A DNA stretch of 33,413 nt, taken from the NCBI RefSeq assembly GCF_900115635.1, contig NZ_FOXE01000025.1, forward strand, positions 1-33,413, given 5' to 3'. The position numbers were made by a program, and so were the translations under genes. The DNA is from Oscillibacter sp. PC13. GTDB taxonomy: Bacteria; Bacillota; Clostridia; Oscillospirales; Oscillospiraceae. This document shows, one piece after another, positions 18,908 through 25,890 of the stretch (the stretch's first letter is position 1; each line of letters begins with the position of its first letter). A model generated the notes under the pieces. That model saw only the letters and a program-made list of their open reading frames with translations. It was not told the origin of the DNA and ran no database searches.

Positions 18908-19654
18908 TTAGCCTATTATATCAAATGAAAGAGTTCCTACTGCTGGATTTATATTATCGTTAATCTCAAAATTGCTTTGAAAGACTATATTACAAAATTG
19001 CTTTGCTGTATGTGTATATGAATATAAATTCCCGCCATCTTCAGTAGCTGAACCAATACCAATTCCAGCAAATATTAACCAGCCTGTAGCCAATAGATTC
19101 TCTGTTTCAACAGATGTGATCTTTATTTCACCATCACAAATATTATCCCTGAGAAACAAAATATCAGAAAACATTGTGCGATCAACTTGCAACATCATTC
19201 TGCGGTATGTTTGATCGTCAATTTCTTCATCCATTTTTGCTTCAAATAATCTAATAAGAATATCAATTTTTGATAGCTCTTCAATTTTATTTAGAACTCC
19301 AAGGATAAATACAGAATCTTTATTAAGAGCTTCTTTTCCAACCCTTTTCACATATTTTTCCCGTTTTGAAGCTGGAATTGATACAAGCCCGGCGCAATAC
19401 CGTTCCATTTTACGCATGAACAATTTGTCGGGAATACTTGCACTTTTACGAATTACTTTTACAACTTTGAGCGCATTTGATAGTTCTGTTCCCAGTTCTT
19501 TTATCTCATCCAGTATATCCGAAACTTCATCTGAACTAAAAAAAGTCACAATATCCTCTGCACCCTGTTCAATCCAAGTTGATAGAGAATCTACAATAGA
19601 ATCCACCTCAACTAATTCTAAATCCGTTTGTCCCTCAATAAAATCTTGATTCAT
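18908..19654 (-). CDS. Unknown protein, partner of the AbiC-like gene
   Basis: I do not recognise this 248-residue protein. It is acidic and mostly helical. An N-terminal part (VDSIVDSLSTWIEQGAEDIV, DILDEIKELGTELSNALKVV) could be amphipathic or membrane-associating. A middle section follows (KREKYVKRVGKEALN, ILIRLFEAKMDEEID). A C-terminal ENLLATGWLIFAGIGIGSAT then YSYTHTAKQFCNIVF looks like a winged-helix or effector tail. AAAGGAGAA lies upstream of ATG 19654. It begins 22 bases after the AbiC-like gene, so the two are cotranscribed. As part of an inferred two-gene defence system it could be the effector or the sensor; the sequence does not decide. Codon use is AT-rich, unlike the ICE backbone. 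Confidence 0.75.
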   Translation of the reverse strand: MNQDFIEGQTDLELVEVDSIVDSLSTWIEQGAEDIVTFFSSDEVSDILDEIKELGTELSNALKVVKVIRKSASIPDKLFMRKMERYCAGLVSIPASKREKYVKRVGKEALNKDSVFILGVLNKIEELSKIDILIRLFEAKMDEEIDDQTYRRMMLQVDRTMFSDILFLRDNICDGEIKITSVETENLLATGWLIFAGIGIGSATEDGGNLYSYTHTAKQFCNIVFQSNFEINDNINPAVGTLSFDIIG

Positions 19655-19676
19655 TATAATTTCTCCTTTTAATTGA

Positions 19677-20600
19677 TTATTCATTGTGTGTTGTATTGAG
19701 ATAGACTGATAAAATAAAATCTGCCATTGCGATTGCAGAATTGACAAAAAGCCGCGTATGATAATCCGCTATACCAATGCGCTTGCTACCAACACCATGC
19801 GAATCACTCTCTTTATTTCGCATTTCTGCGATTGCAGAAATTATTTTTTCCAAGCCGGAAAGTAAGGTGTTTATACGCCTATCCAAATCTTTGTGTGCGT
19901 GCATATTGTATAGAGATTTTACTTGACCGTAAAGTTTTCCAATATCACCGCTATCTGATGGCACTTCTCCCTTTTGCTCAATGACATAGCAGAATGTTTC
20001 TTCAAGTATTGTGCGAGCTTTTGTTATTGCACTATCAAAATTTCCATCATCAATATCTTTGTTAGCTCTTTCAGCCAAATCTTTTATATAAGCGCGGTCT
20101 ATAACCTTTACTGTTGGTGCAGCAATAGTAATAACCTTACCAATTTGCCCAATTTGATATGACTTGCCAACCACACGGAGTTCATTGCCGCCGAAATATA
20201 GAATACTGTTAATCTGCTCTAAGATTTTCTGCACAATAGTACAATACGCTTCCTCAATATCTTCTGGCGATAAACCCTTTAACGATTCAACAAATTTATC
20301 TTTGGAAAATATGTAGGCAAGAAAATCGGACATTCTATTTTGCTTAATACAAAAATCCATGACTTGATCGAAATATTGCCAGCGACTTAATGCGCCACCA
20401 GACCATGAATAAGTTGAGGGTAGCCCAAAAAGGGAGGAAATTTCGCATATAGCTGGCCCACTAAGATATGGCATGGCAATTTTGATGTTTTTTTCATTGC
20501 CGTATTTATCTTCAAAGGTCATATCACCAAATTCCTTATCCCCGTCTAAAATTGCTATTATTTCTTTGGAACGAAGTAAAGAAAATTCATTCTTCTTCAT
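19677..20600 (-). CDS. Abortive infection family protein (AbiC-type C-terminal domain)
   Basis: This 307-residue protein has a C-terminal domain (about residues 185-300) matching the Abi_C pattern: NFDSAITKARTILEETFCYV, then KLYGQVKSLYNMHAHKDLD, then GLEKIISAIAEMRNKESDSHG and HTRLFVNSAIAMADFIL. In that family, conserved RN...HG residues are present here as RNKESDSHG. The first 180 residues are unfamiliar. Abi proteins stop phage spread by killing or arresting infected cells. GGGGAGAT lies before ATG 20600. It is the first gene of a two-gene minus-strand operon. Defence function is inferred from the domain and cargo location. Confidence 0.8.
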   Translation of the reverse strand: MKKNEFSLLRSKEIIAILDGDKEFGDMTFEDKYGNEKNIKIAMPYLSGPAICEISSLFGLPSTYSWSGGALSRWQYFDQVMDFCIKQNRMSDFLAYIFSKDKFVESLKGLSPEDIEEAYCTIVQKILEQINSILYFGGNELRVVGKSYQIGQIGKVITIAAPTVKVIDRAYIKDLAERANKDIDDGNFDSAITKARTILEETFCYVIEQKGEVPSDSGDIGKLYGQVKSLYNMHAHKDLDRRINTLLSGLEKIISAIAEMRNKESDSHGVGSKRIGIADYHTRLFVNSAIAMADFILSVYLNTTHNE

Positions 20601-20675
20601 AATTATATCTCCCCAATTAAATTGTGTTTTTATTTATTGTAGCAGAAAACCGCAATATGTGCCACCATATTAAAA

Positions 20676-20724
20676 CGCCGGGCGCGGGGGCTGTCAAAGC
20701 CTCTGCGTCCGGCGCTTCTTTTTT
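20676..20724. terminator. Terminator between the defence cassette and the relaxosome genes
   Basis: A 17-bp stem (20676-20692 with 20698-20714, three wobble pairs) with a 5-base loop is followed on the plus strand by CTTCTTTTTT. On the minus strand it is followed by GTTTTAAT, weaker. It insulates the Abi operon from the minus-strand Cys-rich VLP gene. Bases 20725-20825 hold no gene. Confidence 0.8.
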
Positions 20725-20825
20725 GTCCATTTTCCCGCATTTAGAACCCCGTTTTGAGGGGAACAGGATAACTTTATCCACCTGCCTGCCGACCATGCGG
20801 AAAAACCCTTGATTTCCGTGGACTT

Positions 20826-21197
20826 TTACCGCCCTAAATGCGTAGATAGGAGGTATCTTTTCCGCTGGCGTTCCGCCTCTTTCTTCCGGCGCACCTGCAC
20901 CGCGCAATCCGGGCAGTATTTGGCCCGGTTGGAGTTGGGCGTAAACGCCGCCCCGCAGACGGCGCAGCGTTTGATTTCGTCCCGGCCTTTGGTGATCTCG
21001 GCGCACAGTGCCGCGTCCAGCGGCAGGACGGCTACCTTGAACCACCGGCACAGCAGCGAATAGGAAATACTCTGCACACAGACACATTCCTCCCCATCGT
21101 CCAGCAGGAGGCAGTTTCTGTTACAGTAGTTGCAGCACGCATGGGTGAGCCTGCGGGCCTTGCGGTATTGGGGGTAACTCATTCTCGGTATGTTCAT
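20826..21197 (-). CDS. Cysteine-rich VLP-domain protein of the ICE
   Basis: This 123-residue paralogue of the protein at 2556-2915 shares YPQYR..RRL.H.CCNY, NCLLLDDGEECVC, QSISYSL.CRWF, AVLPLD and a C-terminal CAVCGAAFTPNSNRAKYCPDC. The paired CxxC motifs suggest zinc binding. It overlaps the relaxase stop by four bases, consistent with translational coupling in a mobC-relaxase-Cys-rich operon. No function is established beyond association with relaxases. The DNA identity with the other copy is high, including an exact block of about 29 bp. Confidence 0.85.
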   Translation of the reverse strand: MNIPRMSYPQYRKARRLTHACCNYCNRNCLLLDDGEECVCVQSISYSLLCRWFKVAVLPLDAALCAEITKGRDEIKRCAVCGAAFTPNSNRAKYCPDCAVQVRRKKEAERQRKRYLLSTHLGR

Positions 21198-22528
21198 CGT
21201 TCCTGCGTATGCTCCTTTCCCGGCGCTGTCCGCAAAATGCTGTCTACATTCTGTTTGACAATGCCGTATTCTTTCAATTTCTGTTTCGCTTCGCTGTACT
21301 GTGCGGACAGCCGTTCTCGTTCTGCGTCCAGCTTTTTATACTCGGTTTTGAGGGCGTACAGGTTGGGGAGCTTTGTGATCCCGGCCTCTTTGAGCGCCTT
21401 TGCCGCCGCCTCATACAATATCAGTTGGCTTTCATGCTGCCGCTGGAACGCGGCCTTGTCTTTGGCGTTTTGCAGTTCCAGCACCACAGGCCGGAGCTGC
21501 TTGTAGGCGGAGAGGTTTTTTATCAGCAGCGCCATATCCCCAAGGCGGCGTTCTGCGTCTTTCAGGGCGGAGGCCGCCGCGTCGTTGGCCGCGCTGATCT
21601 CGGCCAGCCTGCTTTCCAAGCCCTCGTAGCTGTCGATCTGGTGTTCTGTGATGAAGTTTAAGGAATTGGCGGCCTGCTTCAAGTTGTGCAGCTTCGCCCA
21701 CCGCGCATAGCCCGCCGACTGCTGGGCCTTGATACTGTCCTCCAAGGCAATCCGCAGGGAGATTTCCCCGGCGCTTCTTCTGCGCGGTCCCCGGTCAATG
21801 GCAATGCCCCTGATCCGCTGGGTGATCCGTTCCTCGGAGTAATCCTCCCCCAAGGTCTTGCAGCGGGTGAAGCGTTCCTGTCCGGGAGCGCGGAATGAAA
21901 TAAACTTGCCCTGTTTGACTTCATAGCCCTGCGCCTCCATGAGCCGCAGGAAACTGTCAAAATCTCTGGCCTGCGGGATGGCCGCGTCAATGGCGGTTTT
22001 CAGCTTTGCTTTCCAGCTCTTGCCCTTGCGCTGGGCGTCCCATTCGGCATAGCTCTTTCCCTTGTCCTTGCCCGGCATCACCACGGACAGGCCGTGTTCC
22101 CTGCACAGCCGGTCGCTGGTGCGCCGGATAAAGGCGTAGCTCTGACGGTTGGAAATGTACTTGCGCTGGTTCGCCATATCCACGGCGCAGATAATGATGT
22201 GGTTATGCAGGTGGCCCTTGTCAATGTGGGTGGTAATCACATAGGGGTATTTGCCTTGCAGCACTTCATCGGCAAGCTGCCGCCCGATCTCGTGGGCCTG
22301 CTCCGCCGTGGTTTCCCCCGGTTCAAAGGCTTGTATCAGGTGATGTGCCAGATTGTTTCCCTTTTGGTACGCCTGATCCAGCAGCATTTGAAATTCTATA
22401 TCCGCCGTTTCATAGGAACAGCCATAGGAAGAAACGAACAGCTTTTCATCGGTCTTGTCCGGGTTCTCGATGTAGTCCAGCGCCTTTTTCAGCGTTGACT
22501 TGATAGGATGGATCTTTGTAACTGCCAT
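21194..22528 (-). CDS. ICE relaxase/mobilization nuclease
   Basis: This 444-residue relaxase initiates ICE transfer by nicking oriT and staying bound to the 5' end. The metal-binding motif is THIDKGHLHNHIIICAVD near residues 100-117. The N-terminal VTKIHPIKSTLKKALDYIEN with Tyr about residue 19 is the usual nucleophile segment. The C-terminal half is a long charged helical region ending in LKEYGIVKQNVDSILR, also seen in the other relaxase's tail (VKRNIDQVL). It starts inside mobC (40-base overlap). It belongs to a different relaxase branch from the 1007-2566 protein, so the window holds two DNA-processing systems. Confidence 0.92.
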   Translation of the reverse strand: MAVTKIHPIKSTLKKALDYIENPDKTDEKLFVSSYGCSYETADIEFQMLLDQAYQKGNNLAHHLIQAFEPGETTAEQAHEIGRQLADEVLQGKYPYVITTHIDKGHLHNHIIICAVDMANQRKYISNRQSYAFIRRTSDRLCREHGLSVVMPGKDKGKSYAEWDAQRKGKSWKAKLKTAIDAAIPQARDFDSFLRLMEAQGYEVKQGKFISFRAPGQERFTRCKTLGEDYSEERITQRIRGIAIDRGPRRRSAGEISLRIALEDSIKAQQSAGYARWAKLHNLKQAANSLNFITEHQIDSYEGLESRLAEISAANDAAASALKDAERRLGDMALLIKNLSAYKQLRPVVLELQNAKDKAAFQRQHESQLILYEAAAKALKEAGITKLPNLYALKTEYKKLDAERERLSAQYSEAKQKLKEYGIVKQNVDSILRTAPGKEHTQER

Positions 22529-22818
22529 ATCTGTGCCAGCGCCCCCTTGATGTCCTCCAAGTCCTGCGCGTACACAGTCCCGGTACTGTTGATACGCCTT
22601 GCAATCTGGTTGATGTTGACGCCGATTTTTTGCAGCTCTGCGGTCTGCGCCCGGACGGGGCCGGTGTCGATATGGACGATATAGCCGTCGATCAACATTT
22701 TCCGGGCGTAGGCAGAAAAGTTCTTTGTGCCAAGCTGGGCCATCTTCTGTTGGATCAGCGCCCGTTCCTCCGGCGTCACTGGGACGCGCAGCACAAATTT
22801 CCGTTTTCGGTTTGCCAT
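22489..22818 (-). CDS. mobC: MobC-like relaxosome accessory protein of the ICE
   Basis: This 109-residue protein has the MobC features: a basic start (ANRKRKFVLRVPVTPEERAL), a ribbon-helix-helix-like KNFSAYARKMLIDG and the signature VNINQIARRINSTGTV. It binds near oriT and helps the relaxase. GGAGGTGA just upstream selects ATG 22818, six codons after an upstream in-frame ATG. It is the first gene of the minus-strand relaxosome operon and lies 23 bases from the candidate oriT palindrome. Confidence 0.88.
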   Translation of the reverse strand: MANRKRKFVLRVPVTPEERALIQQKMAQLGTKNFSAYARKMLIDGYIVHIDTGPVRAQTAELQKIGVNINQIARRINSTGTVYAQDLEDIKGALAQIWQLQRSILSSQR

Positions 22819-22840
22819 TGGTTCACCTCCGTTCATTCAG

Positions 22841-22914
22841 GGGTTTGGGGACTTCCCCAAGATACAAACGGGAAGCCGTTTGCCGGGAGTGTGGCTACAC
22901 TCCCTATGCTTGCT
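22841..22914 (-). other. Candidate ICE oriT, with copy 2 of the 36-bp inverted repeat
   Basis: Read on the minus strand, this holds the 36-bp unit (22914 to 22879) with its GGGAGTGT/ACACTCCC hairpin, an AAACGG/CCGTTT hairpin (22866-22881), and the palindrome TTGGGGAAGTCCCCAA followed by AACCCC (22860 to 22841). It lies immediately upstream of mobC and relaxase, the usual site of oriT. The nick position is not determinable here. The same 36-bp unit and palindrome recur inverted at 14571-14666. Confidence 0.55.
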
Positions 22915-22993
22915 GTTTTTCTTTTCCTCCACTCCTAATACTCTGAGAAGCCATCAAACTACCCGCAAAATAGCGCTTTGGAAAGAAAAATTT

Positions 22994-23020
22994 GCAAAAA
23001 AATAAGAGGCCCTTGGCCTC
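22994..23020 (-). terminator. Minus-strand terminator upstream of the tyrosine recombinase
   Basis: GAGGCC/GGCCTC (23006-23011 with 23015-23020) with a 3-base loop is followed on the minus strand by TTATTTTTTT. It would stop leftward transcription, including antisense RNA through the recombinase gene, before it reaches oriT and mobC. Bases 23021-23195 otherwise hold only a possible TATAAA -10 element at 23139-23144 for the recombinase and a direct repeat TCATACTA near 23153-23171. Confidence 0.6.
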
Positions 23021-23195
23021 CATACAACAAATGATAAACAAATGCCGAATCCGTTTGACGCGTTCGCTTGACGGTCCGTGTCTACAGCACATCGTTAAAC
23101 TTACCCGTTCTTTTGTTTTACCTTTGCAGAGAATACGGTATAAAAGATTCTGTCATACTACTTTCATACTATCAATTTAGAAGAGGTAAAACACG

Positions 23196-24032
23196 ATGAA
23201 ACAAAATTACAATGAAATCTTGCGGGAGTACCGCATCTACTTGACCGAACATGAAAAATCTCACGCAACCATACAAAAGTATGTTCGTGAGTTGGTTTGG
23301 TTTCTTTCATTTTTACAGGGGGAAGAACCTACAAAAGCAAAGGTGCTGGAATATCGAGAGCAACTGCAACAGAGCCACCATGCCCGCACCGTAAATGCCA
23401 AGCTGTCCGCCATTCATTCCTATCTGGACTACCTGGGGCTGGCGGCCTGCAAGGTGAGGTTTTTGAAAATCCAGCATACGGTATTTGTGGATGACAGCCG
23501 AGATTTGACCGAAGCGGAATACCACCGCTTGTTAGACGCTGCCAAAAGGAAAAAGGACAGCCGCCTGTATCATGTGATGCTTGCCATTTGCACCACCGGA
23601 ATCCGGGTCAGTGAGCTTTCCTTTCTGACTGTGGAGGCATTGCACAAAGGAAAAGCGGAAATCCGCATGAAAGGCAAAATCCGCACCATTCTCTTGACAA
23701 AAGAGCTGTGCCGGAAATTGAACGCCTATGCCAAAGAAAAAGGCATCCGAACGGGGTATCTGTTCTGCACCCGTACCGGAAAGCCCTTAGATCGAAGCAA
23801 TATCTGTCATGATATGAAAAAGCTGTGCCGGGCGGCGCGGGTAAATCCTGAAAAGGTCTTTCCCCACAATTTGCGGCACTTGTTTGCAAAATGCTATTAT
23901 GCCATCAAAAAGAATCTGGCATATCTTGCGGATATTTTAGGACACGCCTCCGTGGACACCACGCGTATCTATGTAGCTATGGGCACACGGGAACATGAGC
24001 GAACCTTACAGCGGATGCATCTAATCTCATAG
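23196..24032 (+). CDS. Tyrosine recombinase, probable DNA invertase of the adjacent switch
   Basis: This 278-residue recombinase has a SAM-like N-terminal domain (residues 5-85) and a catalytic domain with Arg in TTGIRVSELSF (about 134), Lys in MKGKIRTI, HNLRHLF (about 227-233), LGHASVDTTRIY with His about 250 and the Tyr nucleophile about 262. It is of XerC/D-like simple size, unlike the ICE integrase at 30179-31456, and lacks an arm-binding domain or an excisionase neighbour, which fits an invertase acting on simple sites. GAGG lies before ATG 23196. Two palindromic sites begin two bases after its stop codon. Its substrate is inferred from that proximity. Confidence 0.88.
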   Translation: MKQNYNEILREYRIYLTEHEKSHATIQKYVRELVWFLSFLQGEEPTKAKVLEYREQLQQSHHARTVNAKLSAIHSYLDYLGLAACKVRFLKIQHTVFVDDSRDLTEAEYHRLLDAAKRKKDSRLYHVMLAICTTGIRVSELSFLTVEALHKGKAEIRMKGKIRTILLTKELCRKLNAYAKEKGIRTGYLFCTRTGKPLDRSNICHDMKKLCRAARVNPEKVFPHNLRHLFAKCYYAIKKNLAYLADILGHASVDTTRIYVAMGTREHERTLQRMHLIS

Positions 24033-24033
24033 C

Positions 24034-24057
24034 ACCACGGAATAATGATTCTGTGGT
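24034..24057 (+). repeat. Left inversion site (palindromic, core GAATAATGATTCTG)
   Basis: Two half-sites, ATTCCGTGGT (minus strand) and ATTCTGTGGT (plus strand), face each other around a 4-base asymmetric centre AATG. The 14-bp core is identical, in inverted orientation, to that at 24272-24301. The arrangement is that of a simple tyrosine-recombinase crossover site. Confidence 0.65.
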
Positions 24058-24101
24058 TCCATGGCCCCCTTGCTCAGTTACAAGTAGAACTGATTAGCTC
24101 T

Positions 24102-24130
24102 ATTATAAGTGTATCAGAGCAGATTTTCAA
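24102..24130 (-). promoter_or_regulatory. Strong promoter inside the invertible segment, pointing away from the operon
   Basis: On the minus strand TTGAAA (24130-24125) and TATAAT (24107-24102) are spaced exactly 17 bp. In this assembly it fires leftward into the 3' end of the tyrosine recombinase gene. Inversion between the flanking sites would turn it toward the 94-aa gene and ugd. A weaker plus-strand candidate (TTACAA, 17 bp, TATTAT) overlaps it. Confidence 0.75.
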
Positions 24131-24171
24131 CCATTTATTACATATAGAACAGCAAAATAAATACGAAAAAT

Positions 24172-24210
24172 AGACCTGCACCGCGAAATATGTGCGCAGG
24201 TCTGCTTTTT
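24172..24210. terminator. Terminator inside the invertible segment
   Basis: AGACCTGC/GCAGGTCT (24172-24179 with 24196-24203) is followed by GCTTTTT on the plus strand and ATTTTTC on the minus strand, so it works in both orientations. As assembled it blocks read-through from the recombinase into the polysaccharide operon. After inversion it would sit upstream of the promoter. Confidence 0.75.
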
Positions 24211-24271
24211 ATGCCTGTCAGAACGCCCTTAGTTGATTAAAATAATAATTTTCTTCCTAGAAGCAGTAACG

Positions 24272-24301
24272 ATTACCCCAGAATCATTATTCTGCGGTAA
24301 T
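24272..24301 (-). repeat. Right inversion site (palindromic, inverted copy of the core)
   Basis: A 13-bp arm pair with one mismatch surrounds CATT, the complement of the left site's AATG centre. The half-sites ATTCTGCGGT and ATTCTGGGGT fit the consensus ATTCTGNGGT shared with the left site. The opposite centre orientation predicts inversion rather than deletion. Confidence 0.65.
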
Positions 24302-24368
24302 TGAATCGTTCAGAAAAGGAAAGTTTGTGGTTAGGATATTCCCTTTGAAATGACAGGAGGTGAATAAA

Positions 24369-24653
24369 GTGGAAGAAAGATGGTCGGTAGAATTGTTGGA
24401 GTGCTTGGCCCAGAAGGCCGGATGTGGGTATCTGTCGGATTTGCGGTATCTCAGCCCATGGGAGCAATTCCATCTGTCCAGGGAGCTTTTACATGTTCCT
24501 TCGGAAGCCTTTTCGCTAAAAACGTGGAATGACGCCTTGGCTTATCTGACGGGTCTTTCCCAGCAAGCGGATGCATCCGCCGCGAAAGAAACGTTGATGA
24601 AGCATCTATCGGAACACTGCAGCGGTTTGCAACGTCATCCGAGCCGAGAATGA
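24369..24653 (+). CDS. Unknown 94-residue protein, first gene after the switch
   Basis: I do not recognise this protein. It is predicted helical, with conserved-looking aromatic features (ERWSVELLECLAQKAGCGYL, LRYLSPWEQFHL, SLKTWNDALAYLTG). AGGAGG at 24355-24360 and an 8-base spacing select the GTG at 24369; a GTG at 24360 overlaps the Shine-Dalgarno itself. It lies 67 bases after the right inversion site and 28 bases before ugd, so it would be the first gene transcribed when the switch is ON. Small leading genes of phase-variable polysaccharide operons can be regulators, but nothing in this sequence proves that. Confidence 0.65.
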   Translation: MEERWSVELLECLAQKAGCGYLSDLRYLSPWEQFHLSRELLHVPSEAFSLKTWNDALAYLTGLSQQADASAAKETLMKHLSEHCSGLQRHPSRE

Positions 24654-24681
24654 ATTTGAATAGAAAGGTGGTTAGAATGCT

Positions 24682-25869
24682 ATGCAAATTACTGTTGTAG
24701 GCGCAGGTTATGTGGGGTTATCTCTTGCCACTCTGTTAGGCCAAAAGCATGAAGTAATAGTGCTTGATATTGATGAAGAAAAGGTTGCGAAAGTTAATTC
24801 CCGTATTTCTCCCGTTCAGGACGTATATCTCGAAAAGTTTTTTGCCGAAAGAAAACTAAATTTGACAGCCACTGTAGATACGGCAATAGCATATAAAGAC
24901 GCCGAGTATGTAATTATTACAACACCTACTAATTATGAGGATGAAACCAATAGCTTTGATACTCATGCGGTTGATTCCACCATAGAAATTTGTATGGCAA
25001 ATAATGATCATTGCATTATGATCATCAAAAGTACGGTTCCTGTTGGGTATACAAGGAGTGTGCGAAAAAAATATAACACCAGCCACATTCTATTTTCCCC
25101 TGAATTTTTAAGAGAAACGAAAGCCCTATACGACAATTTGTACCCTTCCAGAATTGTTGTTGGTACAGATATTGCAGACCCTGCTATGGTTATCCATGCA
25201 CAGGTTTTTTCAACCATCTTGCAAGAGTGCGCAAATAAAGAAGATATTCCCGTCTTGATTATAGGGCTTGATGAAGCAGAAGCCGCTAAACTTTTCGCTA
25301 ATACTTATTTAGCCATGCGTGTTGCGTTCTTTAACGAATTGGATACCTTTGCAGAAATGAATGGGTTAAGTACAAAGAACATCATAGATGCAATTTGTCA
25401 TGATCCTCGAATTGGTAAGCATTATAACAATCCATCTTTTGGCTATGGCGGATATTGCCTCCCGAAAGATACAAAGCAGTTGAAATCAAGTTTTCATGAT
25501 ATTCCTGAAAATTTGATTACCGCTGTGTGTCAGGCAAACCACACCAAAAAAGGCCATGTCATAAAGGGAATTCTGAATAAACATCCTGGCACAGTTGGTA
25601 TTTACCGCTTAACGGCAAAGTCTAATTCTGACAATTTCCGTTCAAGTGCTGTTTGGGGTGTTATGGAGGGGCTTTCCAAAGAAAAACAAGAAATTGTAAT
25701 ATATGAACCCTTATTAGGCGATGCCGCAGAGTTTATGGGTTATAAGGTTGTACATTCTTTTGCGGAGTTTAAGCGTTCATGTGATGTTATTGTTGCTAAT
25801 AGAGTTTCCAGTGAACTCTCGGAAGTTATGTATAAGGTTTATACAAGAGACATCTTTGGAAGAGATTGA
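24682..25869 (+). CDS. ugd: UDP-glucose 6-dehydrogenase
   Basis: This 395-residue enzyme oxidises UDP-glucose to UDP-glucuronate with two NAD+. The N-terminal Rossmann fold starts ITVVGAGYVGLSLATLLG with the acidic residue of the NAD site in LDIDEEK. The central region has STVPVGYT and FSPEFLRE. The catalytic Cys is near residue 259 in FGYGGYCLPKDTKQL. The C-terminal UDP-binding domain has a VIYEP motif. Its length and order match the short bacterial Ugd/HasB type. GAAAGGTGG precedes the ATG. It lies directly before a hyaluronan-synthase-like GT2 gene, a pairing that supplies the glucuronate donor for the polymer. The DNA is AT-rich relative to the ICE. Confidence 0.95.
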   Translation: MQITVVGAGYVGLSLATLLGQKHEVIVLDIDEEKVAKVNSRISPVQDVYLEKFFAERKLNLTATVDTAIAYKDAEYVIITTPTNYEDETNSFDTHAVDSTIEICMANNDHCIMIIKSTVPVGYTRSVRKKYNTSHILFSPEFLRETKALYDNLYPSRIVVGTDIADPAMVIHAQVFSTILQECANKEDIPVLIIGLDEAEAAKLFANTYLAMRVAFFNELDTFAEMNGLSTKNIIDAICHDPRIGKHYNNPSFGYGGYCLPKDTKQLKSSFHDIPENLITAVCQANHTKKGHVIKGILNKHPGTVGIYRLTAKSNSDNFRSSAVWGVMEGLSKEKQEIVIYEPLLGDAAEFMGYKVVHSFAEFKRSCDVIVANRVSSELSEVMYKVYTRDIFGRD

Positions 25870-25890
25870 CCCGGCGAGGCGGTGATTGTA

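Larger units (their letters stand above)
18896..20675 (-). mobile_element. AT-rich inserted defence cassette
   Basis: This segment is visibly richer in A+T than the flanking backbone and holds two minus-strand genes bounded by strong hairpins at 18848-18895 and 20676-20714. It separates the TTRAP gene from the Cys-rich VLP gene. The contrast in composition and the defence-type domain indicate acquired cargo. I found no terminal repeats or recombinase inside it. Confidence 0.6.

Noticed and set aside
23196..24032. Tyrosine recombinase as the integrase of a separate mobile island
   Set aside because: It lacks an arm-binding domain and excisionase, and it sits next to inverted, not direct, sites. 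Inversion is the better explanation, though not proven.
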